In this document: positions 15,890-24,580 of the stretch, in pieces
How the letters are laid out: every line of letters begins with the position of its first letter
How positions within the stretch are numbered: position 1 is the first letter of the stretch
From: Cryomorphaceae bacterium
GTDB lineage: Bacteria > Bacteroidota > Bacteroidia > Flavobacteriales_D > Sanyastnellaceae
Reading direction: 5' to 3'
DNA: 56,430 bases
Assembly: GCA_016124575.1 (NCBI GenBank)
Contig: WGNM01000013.1
Location: 1 to 56,430 of the forward strand
Position numbers and translations under genes: made by a program
Notes under the pieces: model-generated
The model's database searches: none
What the model was told of the DNA's origin: nothing
Seen by the model: only the letters and a program-made list of their open reading frames with translations

Positions 15890-17284
15890 TCTTGCTACTA
15901 TGAGCTTACTTTTGACGATGTATTGTTGATGCCAATAAATCCCGAAAGTCCGGATTCTATAGTAGGTAATAAGTTGTATAGATCATTTAATACCGGCATT
16001 CAGTCACCAAATTTCCCCTATTTTCTGGAGGTTTTCGATCCAACTGGTAACTTGCCTGAAGGAGAAACAACCATCCTCAGCTTGAAGACTTATGGCTTTT
16101 ATGAAGGGGTTCAAGTGGCGTACGGTGAAACGGCAATTGAATTGATGATACTTTGCAGTTATGATCCAAACGATATTACGGTTACTCCTTCAGGTTGGGA
16201 AGAACCAAAATACGTTGATCCTGAAGAAACGTTGGAATACCGAATTCGTTTCCAGAATACAGGTAACTATCAAGCATTCAATGTTGTGGTAAGAGACACA
16301 ATTTCGGAACACCTCGACTTAAGTACGTTCGATTTAAAGGCATACAGCCACAATGTTGAACCTGTAATTAATCTCGATACCCGCGAAATAGCATTCTACT
16401 TCAATGATATTAACTTGCCTTATGAAGAATGTTGCGAATTAGAAAGTCATGGCTTTATCGTCTACGATATTCAACCTTATGCTGATCTGGCTCACAATAC
16501 TGTTATCGAAAACACAGCTTACATCTATTTCGATTTCAATGATCCAATTATTACAAATACAGCGTCTTCTTCTATATACGTCTGCCCTGAAAACTTAGCA
16601 GAGTTTACCAGCGATGTTGAAACGCTTTGTCTGGGTAGCATACTAAATCTTGAAGCAACGCAGCCGTGGGTAGAAACGTACTTATGGACAGTAAACAATG
16701 TGCCAAATGGCGCGGAACAGTTGAATAGCATTGATTTCACAGAAGCAGGCATGCATTCAATTAGTCTCACAGCATCCAATCCTTTTTGCGCTCACAGCAG
16801 CGCTGTGGATGTTGAAGTACTGCCTCTTCCAACTGCTGTTTTTGAAACGAATAGTAACGTCCTCACAGCATCCGATGCTGCCAACTACCAATGGTTCAAC
16901 AACGGTATCCTCATCGACGGTGCTACCGGCCAAACGCTGGAAATAACCGAAGACGGCGACTACAGTGTAGAAGTAATGGGCGACAATGGTTGTGTGGCGA
17001 TGTCAGACGAAGTATTCGTGGCTTATGTGGGCATCAATGAACAGTGGAAAGAAAACCTATCTGTATTCCCAGTTCCTGTTGGTAAAAACGATGTGTTGAA
17101 TATCGCAGGCATAAACCTCACCGATATCACCTACATCCGCATTGTCGATAGAGCAGGGAAGGTGGTCTTCGAAGCAGCCAACGGCATTCGCCAAATTCCA
17201 ATCGGCAACTGGGCAAGTGGAAACTATTCACTTGAAATATACAGAGGTGCAGATAAGGTGGTGAAGCTGGTGGTGGTGAGGTAG
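15890..17284 (+). pseudogene. C-terminal part of the TAG-interrupted T9SS surface protein
   Basis: 464 codons in the same frame as the upstream part, continuing with SCYYELTFDDVL immediately after the TAG; an ATG at 15929 or TTG at 15923 could start it separately, but it would have no signal peptide. Residues after the stop include a DUF11-like segment (YDPNDITVTPSGWEEP, LEYRIRFQNTGNYQAFNV, VIENTAYIYFDFNDPI), a PKD/Ig-like stretch (LEATQPWVETYLWTVNN) and a T9SS type A tail (NLSVFPVPVGKNDVL, GNWASGNYSLEIY). Without readthrough or correction this half could not be exported. Confidence 0.7.
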
Positions 17285-17324
17285 AAGTTGGTTTGTAAAC
17301 CTTTGCATTTGAGACTCCCAATAC

Positions 17325-17477
17325 GCAGCCTTCGAGAACCTCAATAAACCTTTGCCTTCGAGAGCCTCAGGCAGCGGTTTATTGATCCTCCCATTCCGTT
17401 GCCTGAGGCTCCCGTTACGTTGCCTGAGGCTCTCGAAGGCAACGTAACGAGAGCCTCAGGCTCTCGAAGCCCCGGTT
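17325..17477. repeat. Hairpin-array repeat, locus B (direct copy of locus A)
   Basis: Cores at 17331 (one mismatch), 17357, 17425 and 17456 (one mismatch), plus a truncated copy near 17404. Hairpins: 17341-17356 with 17370-17385, and 17413-17424 with 17438-17449 (12 bp, perfect). It shares the words AATAAACCTTTGCC, GGCAGCGGTTTATTGATCC, CCCGTTACGTTGCC and GAAGCCCCGGTTT with locus A, in the same order and orientation. It fills the gap between the T9SS gene and uvrA, and its last bases touch the uvrA stop codon. As it lies between converging genes it could also end transcription. Confidence 0.9.
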
Positions 17478-20332
17478 TAAATCTCCATCGCCAAAAACTT
17501 GCCTGTATGGCTTCCGTTGGCTTTGATAACTTTTTCAGGTGTGCCTTCAGCGATGATCTGTCCGCCGCCTTTGCCGCCTTCTGGACCAATGTCAACGAGG
17601 TGGTCGGCGACTTTTATTACGTCGAGGTTGTGCTCAATAACCAAAACGGTGTTGCCTTGGTCGACAAGTCTGTTTAAGACATCTATCAACATCTGGACGT
17701 CTTGAAAATGCAGACCGGTAGTGGGCTCGTCTAATATGAAGATGGTGTTGCCTGTGCTAATGCGAGCCAACTCAGTGGCTAATTTCACGCGTTGTGCCTC
17801 ACCACCTGATAGGGTGGTGCTCTGCTGGCCAAGCGTGATATAGCCTAGGCCGACGTCTTTTAAGGTCTGCGCTATGCGGCGGATTTTCGGTATGTTCTCA
17901 AAGAAATCAACGGCGTCTTCTATGGTCATGTCCAATATGTCGGCGATGGATTTGCCTCTGTAACGCACTTCCAAGGTCTCTCTGTTGTAGTGTTTGCCAT
18001 TGCATGTTTCACAGTCGACATAAACGTCGGGTAAAAAGTTCATCTCAATAACGCGAACTCCAGCCCCTTTGCAGGTTTCACAGCGTCCGCCGCTGACATT
18101 AAACGAAAACCGACCTGGTTTATATCCTCTTACCAAGGCCTCTGGTAATCGGGTAAAGAGGTTGCGTATCTCACTGAAAATTCCAGTGTAGGTGGCAGGG
18201 TTTGATCGCGGCGTTCGTCCAATCGGACTTTGATCAATCTCGATTACTTTGTCTAGATGCTCCAAGCCTTTGATCTTGTCGTATGGAAGGGCCTTTCTGG
18301 TTTCTTCGTAAAAATGGTTATGAAGAATAGGGTAGAGCGTCTGGTTAATCAGCGATGATTTGCCACTACCAGAAACGCCGGTGACGCCTATAAATGTCCC
18401 CAATGGTATGGTCAATGTGACGTTCTGCAAATTATGACCCGTAGCGCCTTTCAAGACAAGCTTGTTTCCGTTGCCTTTTCTGCGTTTTTTGGGTGTTTCG
18501 ATCTTTAAGGCTCCTGATAGGTAACGCGCCGTGACAGAGGTGCTGCTCAAATGCTCTTTTGGTGGACCTTCAGCAACGACATTGCCACCGTGCTTGCCAG
18601 CACCTGGACCAATATCGATCAGGTGGTCACTCTCAAGCATCATGTCTTTGTCGTGTTCTACTACAATAACGGTATTGCCCGCATCGCGTAGCTGCTTCAA
18701 ACTGGCGATCAATTTATGGTTGTCGCGCTGGTGAAGTCCGATGCTTGGCTCATCGAGAATGTAGAGCACGCCGACTAGCTTGCTGCCAATCTGTGTGGCG
18801 AGTCGAATACGCTGGGCTTCTCCACCCGATATGGTTCGCGCACTGCGATTTAAGGTGAGGTATTCGAGTCCGACATCTAACAAAAACTGAAGCCTAGCGC
18901 GGACTTCTTTCAGCGATTCGCGCAAAATAACTTTCTGTCGCTCCGAAAGGGTGTCTTCTAATTCGTTGAACCATGCAGCCAATGAAGCTATGTCCATCCC
19001 CGCGAGGGCAGAAATGTCGGTGTCGTTGAGTTTGAAATATGTTGCATCAATGCGCAAACGTGTTCCTTGGCAAGTTGTGCATGTCTTCCGATTCATGAAG
19101 CTCGATGCCCAGCGTTTTAATGTGGCATTGCCACTATCTTGAGCTGCACGCTCGATGATTGAAATCAAACCTTCAAAGCGGACGTTGTACGAGCTCGCTC
19201 CTGTATTCGATTTAATGACCAAGGGCTCGTCTGTACCATTCAAAAGCTCTTGCAAAAACAGTTCTGAAACGTCTTTGAGTGCTGTTTTGACGTTGAAGCT
19301 GTGCTTCTCAAGTAGCGCTTCAACCTGCGTCAATGCCCACGAACTCTTCAATTCTCCCAATGGTGCGATACCTCCTTGACGTATGTTCTTGGATGGGTCG
19401 GGGATGATTTTTGATGGGTCAACTTCGGCAACGTCGCCCAAGCCGTTGCAGGTGGGACAAGCACCGTATGGACTGTTGAAAGAGAATAAATTTGGTTCTG
19501 GTTCTGCGTATGATATGCCTGTGGTCGGACACATCAAAAAGCGCGAAAAGTGCCTTACTTCGGAGCCTTCATGGGGTAAAACCAACATGCTGCCTTTTCC
19601 CATGCGGAGGGCCGTTTGGACTGATTTTAAGACCCGTTGATAGACATCTGAGCCTGCCTGAAAGCGGTCAATAACCACTTCGATGTCGTGTATTTTGTAT
19701 CGGTCAACTCTAAAACCAGGCTCTAAATCAATCAATTCACCGTCGACACGGGCTTTGACATATCCTTGCTTTAATATTTGCTCAAATAACTCTCGATAAT
19801 GTCCTTTTCGACCTTTCACAAGTGGAGCAAGAAGTACCAATTTTTGTCCAGACATGTCGTTGCAAATGCGATCAGCAATCTGCTCGTCGGTGTAGCGAAC
19901 CATTTTTTCGCCAGTATTGTACGAATATGCTTCACCAGCACGGGCGTACATCAATCGCAAAAAGTCGTATATCTCAGTAATGGTGCCTACGGTAGATCGA
20001 GGGTTTCTGGAAATGGTTTTTTGCTCGATGGCGATGACAGGACTCAAACCGGATATTTTGTCGACATCCGGTCGTTCCAATCCTCCTAAAAACTGTCGGG
20101 CATACGCAGAAAATGTCTCAAGGTACCGGCGTTGTCCTTCAGCATAAATGGTGTCAAATGCCAACGAGGATTTCCCACTGCCGCTCAATCCGGTTATGAC
20201 AACGAGTTTTTCCCGTGGAATGCGGACGTTGATATTTTGCAGGTTGTTTTCTCGTGCACCCGTTACTTCGATGTATTCAATGTCATCGATTTTATAGGCA
20301 GAGGTTTCCAGGACTTTGGTTTCGTGGTTCAT
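17477..20332 (-). CDS. uvrA: UvrABC excinuclease subunit A
   Basis: 951 aa, full length. Damage-recognition ATPase of nucleotide excision repair that loads UvrB at lesions. Two ABC modules are visible: Walker A GLSGSGKSSLAFDTIYAEG near residue 50 with signature SGGEAQRIRLA near 500, and Walker A GVSGSGKSSLINQTL near 650 with SGGEAQRVKLA near 840. The C-terminal zinc module has both CxxC pairs (GRCETCKGAG and VDCETCNGKH). In the N-terminal zinc module the first pair reads CPTT rather than CxxC, while the second (CPTCNGLG) is intact. It is last in a leftward run after nhaC, with a 48-nt gap. Confidence 0.97.
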   Translation of the reverse strand: MNHETKVLETSAYKIDDIEYIEVTGARENNLQNINVRIPREKLVVITGLSGSGKSSLAFDTIYAEGQRRYLETFSAYARQFLGGLERPDVDKISGLSPVIAIEQKTISRNPRSTVGTITEIYDFLRLMYARAGEAYSYNTGEKMVRYTDEQIADRICNDMSGQKLVLLAPLVKGRKGHYRELFEQILKQGYVKARVDGELIDLEPGFRVDRYKIHDIEVVIDRFQAGSDVYQRVLKSVQTALRMGKGSMLVLPHEGSEVRHFSRFLMCPTTGISYAEPEPNLFSFNSPYGACPTCNGLGDVAEVDPSKIIPDPSKNIRQGGIAPLGELKSSWALTQVEALLEKHSFNVKTALKDVSELFLQELLNGTDEPLVIKSNTGASSYNVRFEGLISIIERAAQDSGNATLKRWASSFMNRKTCTTCQGTRLRIDATYFKLNDTDISALAGMDIASLAAWFNELEDTLSERQKVILRESLKEVRARLQFLLDVGLEYLTLNRSARTISGGEAQRIRLATQIGSKLVGVLYILDEPSIGLHQRDNHKLIASLKQLRDAGNTVIVVEHDKDMMLESDHLIDIGPGAGKHGGNVVAEGPPKEHLSSTSVTARYLSGALKIETPKKRRKGNGNKLVLKGATGHNLQNVTLTIPLGTFIGVTGVSGSGKSSLINQTLYPILHNHFYEETRKALPYDKIKGLEHLDKVIEIDQSPIGRTPRSNPATYTGIFSEIRNLFTRLPEALVRGYKPGRFSFNVSGGRCETCKGAGVRVIEMNFLPDVYVDCETCNGKHYNRETLEVRYRGKSIADILDMTIEDAVDFFENIPKIRRIAQTLKDVGLGYITLGQQSTTLSGGEAQRVKLATELARISTGNTIFILDEPTTGLHFQDVQMLIDVLNRLVDQGNTVLVIEHNLDVIKVADHLVDIGPEGGKGGGQIIAEGTPEKVIKANGSHTGKFLAMEI

Positions 20333-20380
20333 CTTTTCTTTTAGGGACGAATCTTAATAACTCTTTTGAGTGGCTTGTGT

Positions 20381-21838
20381 TCAATCTTCAATGGCTCCGT
20401 CGCTACCTATTTTGGGAGGTAGCTTTTTCATCCTCCACCCCATGATTCCAAATAGAATGGTCATGAACGGACTAATGATATTGAAAATGCAATAGGGGGC
20501 ATATGCCAAGGTTGCTATTCCTAGCACGCCCGATTGCGCTACGCCACAAGTATTCCAGGGGATCAAGACTGATGTTACTGTCCCGCTGTCTTCTAACACT
20601 CTACTTAGATTTTCAGGTGCAAGCTGTTTGTCGTTGAATGCTTTGCGATACATCTTGCCGGGAACCACGATGGCGAGGTATTGATCGGCTGCCAAGACGT
20701 TGAAAAGTACACATGTCCCTGCCGTTGCTGCAATTAGACTAGCAACGCTATTTACACCACGCAATATTACTTGTGTAATGCGCTCCAACATCCCTGCTGC
20801 TTGCAGGATACCGCCGAAGGTAAGTGCGCACAAAATGAGCCAAACCGTATTCATCATGCCGTACATACCTCCGGTAGATAGGAGTTTGTCGACCACTTGG
20901 TTGCCGGTATCGATATTGACGTCGAGCGCCATGGCTTGCATAACAGCTGAGTATGATGCGCGAAAGATGTTGCCGCTGCCTCCAATGCTTTCAATGATTT
21001 GTGGCTGGAAAATGATTGCGAAAAGTCCGCCCAATAATGTACCGACAAACAACGCTGGTATTGCGGGTACCTTTCTCGCAATCATAACGATAACCGCTAC
21101 TGGAACGATAAAGAGGTGGAGGCCGATGTTGAACTTCTCGTGAATGACCGCTTGCATATCACCAACCGAGATGGCCGATTGTCCGTAATCACTGAACATA
21201 CCAACAAGCAGAAAAACGATCAACGAAATGCCGATGGATGGACCTGTTGTCCATATCATATGCCTGATGTGCGTGATGAGATCAGTGCCTGCAACAGCAG
21301 GGGCGAGGTTCGTAGTATCTGATAAAGGCGACATCTTATCGCCAAAATACGCTCCGGAAATGATGGCTCCTGCAATCCAACCGTCTTCTATGCCGAGTGC
21401 TTTGCCAATGGCTAGTAAGGCGACACCAACGGTGCCGATGGTCCCCCAACTGCTGCCTGTAGCGAGTGAAACGATGGATGCAACGATGCATGTAGCAAAC
21501 AGGAAGATGCTGGGGTTAAGGACATCTAAACCGTACGATATCATGGCAGGAATGACACCTGAAATAAGCCACGTTCCGGCCAGACAGCCGATCAAAAGCA
21601 AAATCAAAATGGCGCCCATGGCTGAGCTGATGCTTTCTTCGATGCCGTTGTACAGTTTCTCCCAACTGATTTTACTCGCCATGGCGATACCTGCGGCAAC
21701 TGCACCGGCTGTGAGAAGCGCGATTTGATTGGCACCGTAAGATGAATCTTCGCCGAATATTTGGACGTCGAACCACAGTAAAACAATTAAGACAACAATA
21801 GGGATGAGCGATAGCACCAGCGACCATTTTCCTTGCAT
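20381..21838 (-). CDS. nhaC: Na+/H+ antiporter, NhaC family
   Basis: 485 aa with about 11-12 hydrophobic segments. NhaC hallmarks are SSWGTIGTVGVALLAIG near residue 149, the AGAIISGAYFGDKMSPLSDT block near 177, and GVAQSGVLGIATLAYAPYC near the C-terminus. It exchanges internal Na+ for external H+ in the cytoplasmic membrane, fitting a saline habitat. It sits 29 nt after the ybbR-like gene and 48 nt before uvrA on the same strand, so it could be part of the nusB-to-uvrA transcript. Confidence 0.93.
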   Translation of the reverse strand: MQGKWSLVLSLIPIVVLIVLLWFDVQIFGEDSSYGANQIALLTAGAVAAGIAMASKISWEKLYNGIEESISSAMGAILILLLIGCLAGTWLISGVIPAMISYGLDVLNPSIFLFATCIVASIVSLATGSSWGTIGTVGVALLAIGKALGIEDGWIAGAIISGAYFGDKMSPLSDTTNLAPAVAGTDLITHIRHMIWTTGPSIGISLIVFLLVGMFSDYGQSAISVGDMQAVIHEKFNIGLHLFIVPVAVIVMIARKVPAIPALFVGTLLGGLFAIIFQPQIIESIGGSGNIFRASYSAVMQAMALDVNIDTGNQVVDKLLSTGGMYGMMNTVWLILCALTFGGILQAAGMLERITQVILRGVNSVASLIAATAGTCVLFNVLAADQYLAIVVPGKMYRKAFNDKQLAPENLSRVLEDSGTVTSVLIPWNTCGVAQSGVLGIATLAYAPYCIFNIISPFMTILFGIMGWRMKKLPPKIGSDGAIED

Positions 21839-21867
21839 AACGAAGATTTTGCCCTAAAGATAGCACT

Positions 21868-22827
21868 TCATCGGATGATGAGATACTCAATTCGCCCCGG
21901 ATCCAAAGAAACATCGCGAATGCCCATTGGAATGCTGTCTAACATCAATGGAAGTCGCGTAGCGCCTGATCTGGCGATTGATTCTGGGTCTTTTTCTCGG
22001 ACAACAACCCGGAAGTCGGCAGGCGATAACATGCTCGCTCGTTCAGATCCTGCAAAGAAATGGATGTCGACACTGTCAGGCAATAGCTTTAATTCATAGC
22101 CATCGCGCTTGTGGACATCTGTTATTCCTACCCTAATTACGTGCTCCGTCCATTGCTCAATCGTCCACCGTATCTGTGTCTCGGTTACTCCGTCGATGCT
22201 ACAAAGGTGCGGGATGATCAAAGGGACTCGTGCTTCTTCGGATTCATCGGCAACGAAGGGCATTGTGCGTATGAAGTTTAACGTGTCCAATATCTCTTTT
22301 GGTCCACGTACGACAACAATCTCAGGAAGAGGTGAGGGGTGTTGCTTGAAGAAATAGCCACCGCCGAGATTTTCAGTAAATGTAGGGACGACTGGTATGG
22401 ATTTGTTATTGAGAATTGAAAGGTTGAAAGACAATGAGTCGGGACGGATGCGCACCAAATCGCGGTAGTCTCCAAGCAATTCTTTTACATCGTCGCTAAC
22501 TACATCACTGCCTATTTTCAATCTGCCGTAACGTCCAGAAAATGATGCAAGTGAAACTTCTATGCGGTCGTCGGCACCCAATAGTTTACGACCTATCAAG
22601 CCAAATCCGCTGGAGTTCACGTCAACCAACAATTGAGTCGCCGAAGATTCCATCAGACAAGCGCCTTCAGGTATTTCAGTAAATGTAACAGGTATGGCGA
22701 TGGTTGATGTTGCGTCTTCAGTGAGCGTTCGCAACAGCCAAATAAAGAACGAAATGCCAATACAAATTAGCAATACACGTCCTTCTCTGCGCAACCAAGA
22801 TGCAGGCCGATTAGCACCGGCAACCAT
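21868..22827 (-). CDS. YbbR-like domain protein
   Basis: 319 aa. One N-terminal membrane helix (about residues 17-33, VLLICIGISFFIWLLRTL) followed by beta-rich YbbR-like repeats: AIPVTFTEIPEGACLM, RIRPDSLSFNLSILNNKSIPV and VVVRGPKEILDTLNFIRT are typical strand patterns. In Bacteroidota this gene commonly follows yajC, as it does here with a gap of 2 nt. YbbR proteins in Firmicutes (CdaR) regulate cyclic-di-AMP synthesis; there is no evidence for that role here. Confidence 0.8.
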   Translation of the reverse strand: MVAGANRPASWLRREGRVLLICIGISFFIWLLRTLTEDATSTIAIPVTFTEIPEGACLMESSATQLLVDVNSSGFGLIGRKLLGADDRIEVSLASFSGRYGRLKIGSDVVSDDVKELLGDYRDLVRIRPDSLSFNLSILNNKSIPVVPTFTENLGGGYFFKQHPSPLPEIVVVRGPKEILDTLNFIRTMPFVADESEEARVPLIIPHLCSIDGVTETQIRWTIEQWTEHVIRVGITDVHKRDGYELKLLPDSVDIHFFAGSERASMLSPADFRVVVREKDPESIARSGATRLPLMLDSIPMGIRDVSLDPGRIEYLIIR

Positions 22828-22829
22828 GC

Positions 22830-23159
22830 TTATTTCGCTGCTGTTTGGATATCTTGCTCGCTGGCAGCCGCGTTTGGAGAGATCGCTGATTTCTCAACAC
22901 GGATCTTACCACTTTCAACGGTTAACATCACACTTGTTTCGTAAATTTCTGTGATCTTACCGTGAATACCACCAATGGTAACTACTTTGTCGCCTTTGGC
23001 CATGCCTTCGCGGAATTTCTTCGCCTCTTTCTGACGCTTCATTTGCGGACGGATCATGAAGAAATACATGATCAAAAACATACCTCCTAGAAGGATAAAG
23101 AATTGAAGTCCACCACCTTCTGCTGGTGCTGCTGCTCGCAATAAAATTGTGCTTTCCAT
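22830..23159 (-). CDS. yajC: Preprotein translocase subunit YajC
   Basis: 109 aa from the ATG at 23159 (MESTILLRAAA); a longer frame to 23204 would overlap the upstream gene and adds no conserved residues. One membrane helix (FFILLGGMFLIMYFFMI) is followed by the family block RPQMKRQKEAKKFREGM, then KGDKVVTIGGIHGKITEI. It is the accessory partner of SecDF in Sec export. Its start is separated by one base from the stop of the DUF1573 gene. The order nusB, DUF1573, yajC, ybbR-like is a common Bacteroidota arrangement. Confidence 0.93.
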   Translation of the reverse strand: MESTILLRAAAPAEGGGLQFFILLGGMFLIMYFFMIRPQMKRQKEAKKFREGMAKGDKVVTIGGIHGKITEIYETSVMLTVESGKIRVEKSAISPNAAASEQDIQTAAK

Positions 23160-23160
23160 A

Positions 23161-23604
23161 TTATTCAGGCTTATCCGGTCCAACCACTTCTCCTCGCAAG
23201 GCAAGAACTGTTTTGGCTGGACGGGTATTTGCTACTACTGTAATCGATTTGTTTTGTGTTCCAATGCGCTTATCGCTATTGAATTGTATGTCAATACGGC
23301 CTTTTTCACCGGGAGCAATCGGCTCCTTTGGCCACGTCTTCGCGGCAGTGCAACCACATGTTGTTTCAACAGCCGTCAAAACGAGTGGGGCATCTCCTGT
23401 ATTTTCGAAGATATAGGTGTAATCAACCAGTTCACCTTCAGCTATTCGTCCAAAATCGTATACTTCCTCCTCAAACTTTATTTCGGGCATATCAGCATCC
23501 GAATTTTCATCTGGGAAATGAATCATATCGACGGTTACCTCTTCTGGTGTGTTCCCACAAGCAGAAAAGAAAACGATGACTATGGCTAAAAGTAAAGTTC
23601 TCAT
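23161..23604 (-). CDS. DUF1573 domain lipoprotein
   Basis: 147 aa. Signal peptide with lipobox FFSAC (Cys at residue 16). The single DUF1573 domain is shown by VYDFGRIAEGELVDYTYIF near residue 48 and the strongly conserved TTCGCTAAKTWP near 81, an immunoglobulin-like (ASH/MSP-type) fold. The start codon overlaps the nusB stop by 4 nt and yajC follows by 1 nt, so the three are translationally coupled. Function is not established for the family. Confidence 0.9.
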   Translation of the reverse strand: MRTLLLAIVIVFFSACGNTPEEVTVDMIHFPDENSDADMPEIKFEEEVYDFGRIAEGELVDYTYIFENTGDAPLVLTAVETTCGCTAAKTWPKEPIAPGEKGRIDIQFNSDKRIGTQNKSITVVANTRPAKTVLALRGEVVGPDKPE

Positions 23605-24545
23605 TGCAATAATCCGCGACCCACTTTTTTAATGGTGCCGTCGTCTTTAAGTTTTGTGAACAACTGATCAAGCACTCCGTTGATGAAGCCATTGCTTTTC
23701 GGTGTGCTGTAATACTTTGAAAGCTCGATGTATTCGTTCAAGGTAACTTTCAAAGGTATCGATTCGAATGTCCGCGCTTCTGCAAGTGCCATCTTCATCA
23801 ATATCATATCGATGACAGCGATGCGATCGAGCTCCCAGTTTTTGGCCGACTCTTGAATCATGTCTTCACTTTCTTTCCCCAACGCTAATGTTTGGCGGAA
23901 AAGACGTTGCGTGAAGTCTTTCTCATCGTCGCCTTCTTTCCAAAGCAATAGAAGTTCGATGTCGTCGGCATCTTCTTCAATTAATTTCAATGATTTGATT
24001 ACCATCGATGAAATCAAATCAAGGTCGTCGTTCCAGAAAATGCTTTTCTCTTCGAAATAATCGTGGATTTCTTCAACGTTGATCATATGACGTTTGAAGA
24101 ATCGCAACAAATACTCCTTGTCATGATCGAAGCCACGCTCTTCTGAGGCCATGTATTCCTGATAGTCTTCTGTTTCAGTAACAGCTTTAAAGACACGCTT
24201 GAGGAGGTCGCGGTTGTCTGACCAGCTAACACCTGTATTGTCACAAGCCTTTTTAAGAATTTTGCTATTTACCAATGCACGCAAAGGCTTGTTGGTAACG
24301 AACTTAGTGTTCGGATGCAAGTCTTCTTTGGTCGGTAACTTCTTATTTCGCCCTGATTCAATGCGGTCGATGGCTTGTCCCTGCATCTCAACAATGAGTA
24401 GCAACAGGTAAAGATACATCTCCCTCATTTTCTCGATTGAGAAGAGTAAAGCGTCTTCAGATTTTTTAGCATCGCCGTCGTCGGCCGTGTAGTGGCTATA
24501 CAAGGCCTGCATGATTTTAATGCGAAGGTGCCTGCGGTTTAGCAT
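23601..24545 (-). CDS. nusB: Transcription antitermination protein NusB (long Bacteroidota form)
   Basis: 314 aa; the NusB domain occupies roughly the last 130 residues (FTQRLFRQTLALGKESED through IDMILMKMALAEARTFESIP and NEYIELSKYYSTPKSNGFING). An N-terminal helical extension begins MLNRRHLRIKIMQALYSHY, which is the first NusB helix displaced by an insertion, as in other Bacteroidota. It acts with NusE (S10) on boxA RNA to suppress termination in rRNA operons. It heads the coupled run nusB-DUF1573-yajC. Confidence 0.93.
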   Translation of the reverse strand: MLNRRHLRIKIMQALYSHYTADDGDAKKSEDALLFSIEKMREMYLYLLLLIVEMQGQAIDRIESGRNKKLPTKEDLHPNTKFVTNKPLRALVNSKILKKACDNTGVSWSDNRDLLKRVFKAVTETEDYQEYMASEERGFDHDKEYLLRFFKRHMINVEEIHDYFEEKSIFWNDDLDLISSMVIKSLKLIEEDADDIELLLLWKEGDDEKDFTQRLFRQTLALGKESEDMIQESAKNWELDRIAVIDMILMKMALAEARTFESIPLKVTLNEYIELSKYYSTPKSNGFINGVLDQLFTKLKDDGTIKKVGRGLLQ

Positions 24546-24580
24546 GGTTGAGTCGTTGGTAGAGAGGATAGCTGTAGGTA

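Noticed and set aside
14360-17477. Composite transposon with terminal repeats
   Set aside because: No transposase is encoded, the flanking repeats are direct hairpin arrays, and no target-site duplication is seen.
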